A DNA stretch of 64,000 nt from assembly GCF_005280735.1 (NCBI RefSeq), contig NZ_CP040078.1:1488001-1552000 (forward strand). The letters are read 5' to 3'. This stretch comes from Trinickia violacea. Its GTDB lineage: Bacteria; Pseudomonadota; Gammaproteobacteria; Burkholderiales; Burkholderiaceae. Shown here one piece after another: positions 60,950 through 64,000 of this stretch. A program made the translations under genes and the position numbers. Position 1 is the first letter of the stretch, and the number at the start of each line of letters is the position of its first letter. The notes below the pieces were generated by a model. It was not told the origin of the DNA and ran no database searches. It saw nothing but the letters and a program-made list of their open reading frames with translations.

Positions 60950-61642
60950 ATGAAGAAAGTGACATGCGAAGTCGAAGGCGGCGTATCGAGGGAAGCGATG
61001 GAAGTGACGGCGAACCGGCTCGTGATCGCGGGCTGGGCCGGTCGCGATAGCGCCGAGGTCGAGCATCATATCCGCGAGCTGGAAGCGATTGGTGTGCGCC
61101 GGCCGTCGACGGTGCCGTGCTTCTACGAGGTCGCGCCTTCGTTGCTGACGACGTCGGAGCGCATCGAGGTGATCGGCGAGCATTCGTCGGGTGAGGTCGA
61201 AGTCGTGCTCGTGCAATCGGAAGCGGAGGGCTTGCTGGTCGGCATCGGCTCCGATCACACGGACCGCAAGGTCGAAGGCTACGACGTGGCGGTGTCGAAG
61301 CAGATGTGCGCGAAGCCCATCGGGCGGACGCTCTGGCGTTTTGCCGAAGTGGCGGTGCATTGGGATGCGCTGATCGCGCGCAGCTGGCGTGTCGATTCGA
61401 ATGGCGCGCGCACGCTCTATCAAGAAGGCACGCTCGCGCGGCTGATGCATCCGGACGCGTTGATTCGCCGCGCGTTTGGCGCGACGTCGATGTTGGCGGA
61501 CACGGTGCTCTTTTGCGGCACCCAACCCGTGCTCGGTGCGTTGACGTTCGCGCGTGGCTATGAACTCGAGCTGCACGATCCCGTGCTCGGGCGCAGCCTT
61601 CGCCATCGCTATTCGGTCGATGCGCTCGCGCATACGGAGTGA
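60950..61642 (+). CDS. DUF2848 protein
   Basis: 230 residues from the ATG at 60950 with GAAAGGA upstream; 60917 is a less likely start. Conserved blocks: LVIAGWAGRDSAEVEHHIRELEAIGVRRPSTVPCFYEVAPSLLTT, VLVQSEAEGLLVGIGSDHTDRKVEGYDVAVSKQMCAKPIGRTLWRF, and SMLADTVLFCGTQPVLGALTFARGYELELHDPVLGR. This pattern is DUF2848; the ELELHDPVLGR ending and the GSDHTDR site resemble fumarylacetoacetase-fold hydrolases. No function is known to me. It is followed by the amidase 5 bp later, so it probably works on the amidase substrate or product. Confidence 0.88.
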   Translation: MKKVTCEVEGGVSREAMEVTANRLVIAGWAGRDSAEVEHHIRELEAIGVRRPSTVPCFYEVAPSLLTTSERIEVIGEHSSGEVEVVLVQSEAEGLLVGIGSDHTDRKVEGYDVAVSKQMCAKPIGRTLWRFAEVAVHWDALIARSWRVDSNGARTLYQEGTLARLMHPDALIRRAFGATSMLADTVLFCGTQPVLGALTFARGYELELHDPVLGRSLRHRYSVDALAHTE

Positions 61643-61647
61643 CCGCG

Positions 61648-63009
61648 ATGCACACGATCCGTCAATCAGGTGAGGCGCTTGCAACCCGGACCGTATCGGC
61701 GGGGGCGTTGCTCGACGCGAGCCTCGCCGCCATCGATGCCGATCTTGCGCGAGGGGGATCGACCTATACGCAGGTCGACCGGTCGGCGGCGCGCGAGGCG
61801 GCCGCGAGCAGCGACGCCTTCCGCGATCGCGGTTATGTGCCGTCCGCGCTGGCAGGCGTGCCGGTTTCCGTGAAAGATCTGTTCGACGTCAAAGGCCAGG
61901 TGACGAGAGCGGGATCGCGCATCTTGCGCGATGCCGCGCCCGCTGTTCGCGATGCGGCTGCCGTCGCGCGGCTGCGTGAGGCGGGGGCCGTGTTCGCCGG
62001 CCGCACGAACATGAGCGAGTTCGCGTTCTCGGGCCTGGGGGTGAATCCGCATTTCGGAACACCGCTGAATCCTGTCGACCCGACTCGTCTGGCGGGCGGT
62101 TCGAGCTCGGGAGCGGCGACGTCCGTCGCGCTCGGGCACGCGGCCGCCGCGCTCGGCACCGACACCGGAGGTTCGGTCCGCATTCCCGCCGCATTCTGCG
62201 GGCTGGTCGGCTTCAAGCCGACCGCGCGGCGCGTGCCGCTCGACGGCATCGTGCCGCTGTCGGCGTCTTTCGATTCGATCGGGCCCATCGCGCGTAGCGT
62301 CGACTGTTGCGTGCTCGTCGATGCCATCGTCTCGGGGCAGTCGCTCGATACGGCGCCGCGCGCGTTGGCGGGACTGCGGTTCGGCATCACGTCGGACTAT
62401 GTCTCTGACGACCTCGACGGCACCGTGAGCACGGCGTTCAATCGCACGATCGACAGGCTGAGGCGCGCGGGCGCGTCGGTCGAGCGCTTCGCCTTCCCGG
62501 AGCTGCATGAGGTGGCCGGCCGTCATCCGCTCGCCGGCATCACAGCCGCGCAGGCGTGGGCCTGGCATCGCGAGCACGTCGCGCGCGACGCCGATGCCTA
62601 CGACCCGCGCGTGCTCAAGCGGCTGCGAGTGGGGGAAGGGCGCAGCGCCGCCGACTACATCGATCTGCTCGCCGCGCGCGAGCGCTTCGTGCGCGACGCG
62701 CGAGCCAGGCTCGCAAGGTTCGACGCATGGCTGATGCCGACGGTTGCGATCGTGCCGCCTGCACTCGCCGACGTCGAACACGACGAGGCTTTCTTTGCCA
62801 CGAACGCGAAAGTGCTGCGCAATCCCAGTGTCGTGAACTTCATGGATGGTTGCGCGCTGACGCTGCCTTGCCATCACGAAGACGAACTGCCGGTCGGTTT
62901 GTCGATCTGCGGGCCGGCGCTCGCCGACGCCTCGATTCTCGCGATCGCGCGCAGCGTCGAAGCGTTGTTGCGGACCGGCGCGCCGGTCGTCCCAGTCGTG
63001 CCGGCATAA
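61648..63009 (+). CDS. Amidase-signature enzyme
   Basis: 453 residues from the ATG at 61648 (a GTG at 61639 overlaps the DUF2848 stop and is an alternative). The Ser-cisSer-Lys triad is present: Lys76 in PVSVKDLFDVKG, Ser152/153 in LAGGSSSGAATS and Ser176 in GTDTGGSVRIPAAFCGLVGFKPT. The family cleaves amide or ureido bonds. The C-terminal region (NPSVVNFMDGCALTLPCHHEDELPVGLSICGPALAD) is like that of biuret, allophanate and related hydrolases. Cytoplasmic. In an operon with DUF2848 and the ABC binding protein. Confidence 0.93.
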   Translation: MHTIRQSGEALATRTVSAGALLDASLAAIDADLARGGSTYTQVDRSAAREAAASSDAFRDRGYVPSALAGVPVSVKDLFDVKGQVTRAGSRILRDAAPAVRDAAAVARLREAGAVFAGRTNMSEFAFSGLGVNPHFGTPLNPVDPTRLAGGSSSGAATSVALGHAAAALGTDTGGSVRIPAAFCGLVGFKPTARRVPLDGIVPLSASFDSIGPIARSVDCCVLVDAIVSGQSLDTAPRALAGLRFGITSDYVSDDLDGTVSTAFNRTIDRLRRAGASVERFAFPELHEVAGRHPLAGITAAQAWAWHREHVARDADAYDPRVLKRLRVGEGRSAADYIDLLAARERFVRDARARLARFDAWLMPTVAIVPPALADVEHDEAFFATNAKVLRNPSVVNFMDGCALTLPCHHEDELPVGLSICGPALADASILAIARSVEALLRTGAPVVPVVPA

Positions 63010-63139
63010 CGTTTGTTTATCGGCAGCGAAAGAAATTTGTCGTTGGACGCGCAATTACGGCGCACGAATACTGGTTTTCAGGCGCAGCGCTTGTCGACAG
63101 CGCGTCCTTTCACCCTACATTTCCGAAGTGAGGCAGACC

Positions 63140-64000
63140 GTGAACCCAACTTTCCGCTCTTTTCGCTTGATCGCCGGCGTCGTTGCGTTGGCCGCCATTC
63201 AGACGTCGGCGCACGCCGCCGACGGCACGCCGGCCGTCGTGCTAATCGGCCACGCCGCGCCGCTCACGGGCCAACTCGCCAACATGGGCAAGGACAGCGA
63301 GAATGCGGCGCGTCTCGCCATCGACGAAATCAACAGCCGGCACCCGGTGATCGGCGGCAAGCCGGTGCGTCTGCAACTGGACTCGCAGGACGATGCCGCC
63401 GATCCGCGCACGGGAACCCAGGTGGCGCAGAAGCTGGTCGATGAAGGTGTGGTCGCCGTGGTCGGCGATATCAACTCTGGCGTATCGATTCCGGCCTCGC
63501 GCATCTATAGCGAAGCGCAGGTGGTGCAGATCTCGCAGGGCTCGACGAACCCCGCATTCACGCAGCAGGGCTACAAGACGACGTTTCGCGTCGTCGCGAC
63601 GGACGCCTTGCAGGGGCCGGCGCTCGCGCGCTACGCGCTCGACGCGCTGCACGCGAAACGGATTGCCGTGATCGACGATTCGACGGCCTACGGGCAAGGG
63701 CTGGCCGACGAGTTCGTGAAGGCCGCGACGGCGCACGGAGCCACCATCGTCACGCGCGAAGCGACCAACGACAAGGCCACCGACTTCCGCGCGATTCTGA
63801 CGAAGATCAAGGGGCTGCGGCCTGACGTCATCATGTACGGCGGTTCGGACGCGACGGCCGGGCCGCTCGTGAAGCAAGCCGCGAACCTCGGCATAACGGC
63901 AAGCGTGCTCGGCGGCGACGGCGCATGCACGGACAAGATGGTGAGCCTTGCCGGCGACGCGATCGGCAACGTCGTGTGCTCCGAAGCCGGCCTTGCGCTC
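63140..64000 (+). CDS. Liv-type ABC substrate-binding protein, 3' end cut by window edge
   Basis: 287 residues from a GTG at 63140, open to the right edge. A Sec signal (FRLIAGVVALAAIQTSAHA) precedes a type I periplasmic binding domain: IGHAAPLTGQLANMGKDSENAARLAIDEINSRHPVIGGKPVRLQLDSQDD, VAVVGDINSGVSIPASRIYSEAQVVQISQGSTNPAFT, and IAVIDDSTAYGQGLADEFVKAATAHGATIVTREATNDKATDF. It is most like branched-chain amino acid binders (LivJ). Being in the amidase operon it probably brings in the amidase substrate. The permease and ATPase genes would be to the right of the window. Confidence 0.93.
   Translation, partial: MNPTFRSFRLIAGVVALAAIQTSAHAADGTPAVVLIGHAAPLTGQLANMGKDSENAARLAIDEINSRHPVIGGKPVRLQLDSQDDAADPRTGTQVAQKLVDEGVVAVVGDINSGVSIPASRIYSEAQVVQISQGSTNPAFTQQGYKTTFRVVATDALQGPALARYALDALHAKRIAVIDDSTAYGQGLADEFVKAATAHGATIVTREATNDKATDFRAILTKIKGLRPDVIMYGGSDATAGPLVKQAANLGITASVLGGDGACTDKMVSLAGDAIGNVVCSEAGLAL

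Noticed and set aside
1..64000. Insertion sequences, phage genes, CRISPR arrays or toxin-antitoxin pairs
   Set aside because: No transposase, integrase, Cas or toxin patterns were found in any frame, and no regular short repeats were seen.

Overview
The window is GC-rich proteobacterial chromosome, most likely from Paraburkholderia, Caballeronia or Burkholderia. The evidence is the presence of families largely confined to Burkholderiaceae (DUF3331, DUF3563, DUF4148), the dense LysR, AraC and HxlR regulation, and many catabolic genes. No rRNA, tRNA, CRISPR array, transposase or integrase was found. It reads as an accessory catabolic region with several decayed genes. All assignments come from reading the sequence; no database search was possible.

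Layout. 1-4.5 kb: the 5' part of an exported epoxide hydrolase (cut by the left edge), an NmrA-type reductase, a nitrilase and a GlxA-type AraC regulator. 4.5-8.5 kb: small detoxification-type genes (tautomerase remnant, SnoaL-like, muconolactone-isomerase-like, beta-class GST, metallo-beta-lactamase fold, glyoxalase-like), partly of lower GC. 8.6-13.1 kb: a bicupin protein divergent from a LysR gene, then a cobalamin riboswitch in front of a BtuB-type receptor. 13.1-21 kb: a DUF899 protein, a short FixL/FixJ-like pair, DUF3331, DUF3563, a LysR gene with a TTG start, a cupin, a GAF-PAS protein with no output domain, and an adenylate cyclase fused to an alpha/beta hydrolase. 21.2-26 kb: a complete Liv-type ABC importer with 4-nt gene overlaps. 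26.8-29.9 kb: a three-subunit exported GMC dehydrogenase (Tat subunit, flavoprotein, cytochrome c). 29.9-32 kb: gene-poor, with a dioxygenase remnant. 32-38 kb: a formamidase-type hydrolase, a VOC protein and two tandem exported epoxide hydrolases. 38-43.7 kb: an aldehyde dehydrogenase and two paralogous cysteine hydrolases around an MFS transporter, plus an HxlR regulator.

43.9-49.6 kb: a 406-bp near-identical copy of the 3' end of the histidine kinase gene at 55.4 kb, fused to the end of an FdhF/YdeP oxidoreductase gene; then a 52-bp dyad in front of an internally deleted puuB-like pseudogene, with an intact Xre-cupin regulator and a PuuA-like ligase. 49.7-55.4 kb: a two-component system divergent from msrB-dipZ-msrA, which together look like a complete periplasmic methionine-sulfoxide repair system. 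55.4-59.2 kb: a four-PAS kinase, a FixJ-type regulator and a lone receiver. 59.2-64 kb: ureidoglycolate lyase-like, LysR, DUF2848, amidase and ABC binding protein genes, probably one nitrogen-compound catabolic system cut by the right edge.

The most interesting points are the msrB-dipZ-msrA/two-component unit, the uncharacterised DUF2848-amidase cluster, the 52-bp dyad ahead of puuB', the shared ACTAT-N7-ATAGT sites of the HxlR locus, and the cysteine hydrolases that seem to lack the family lysine.
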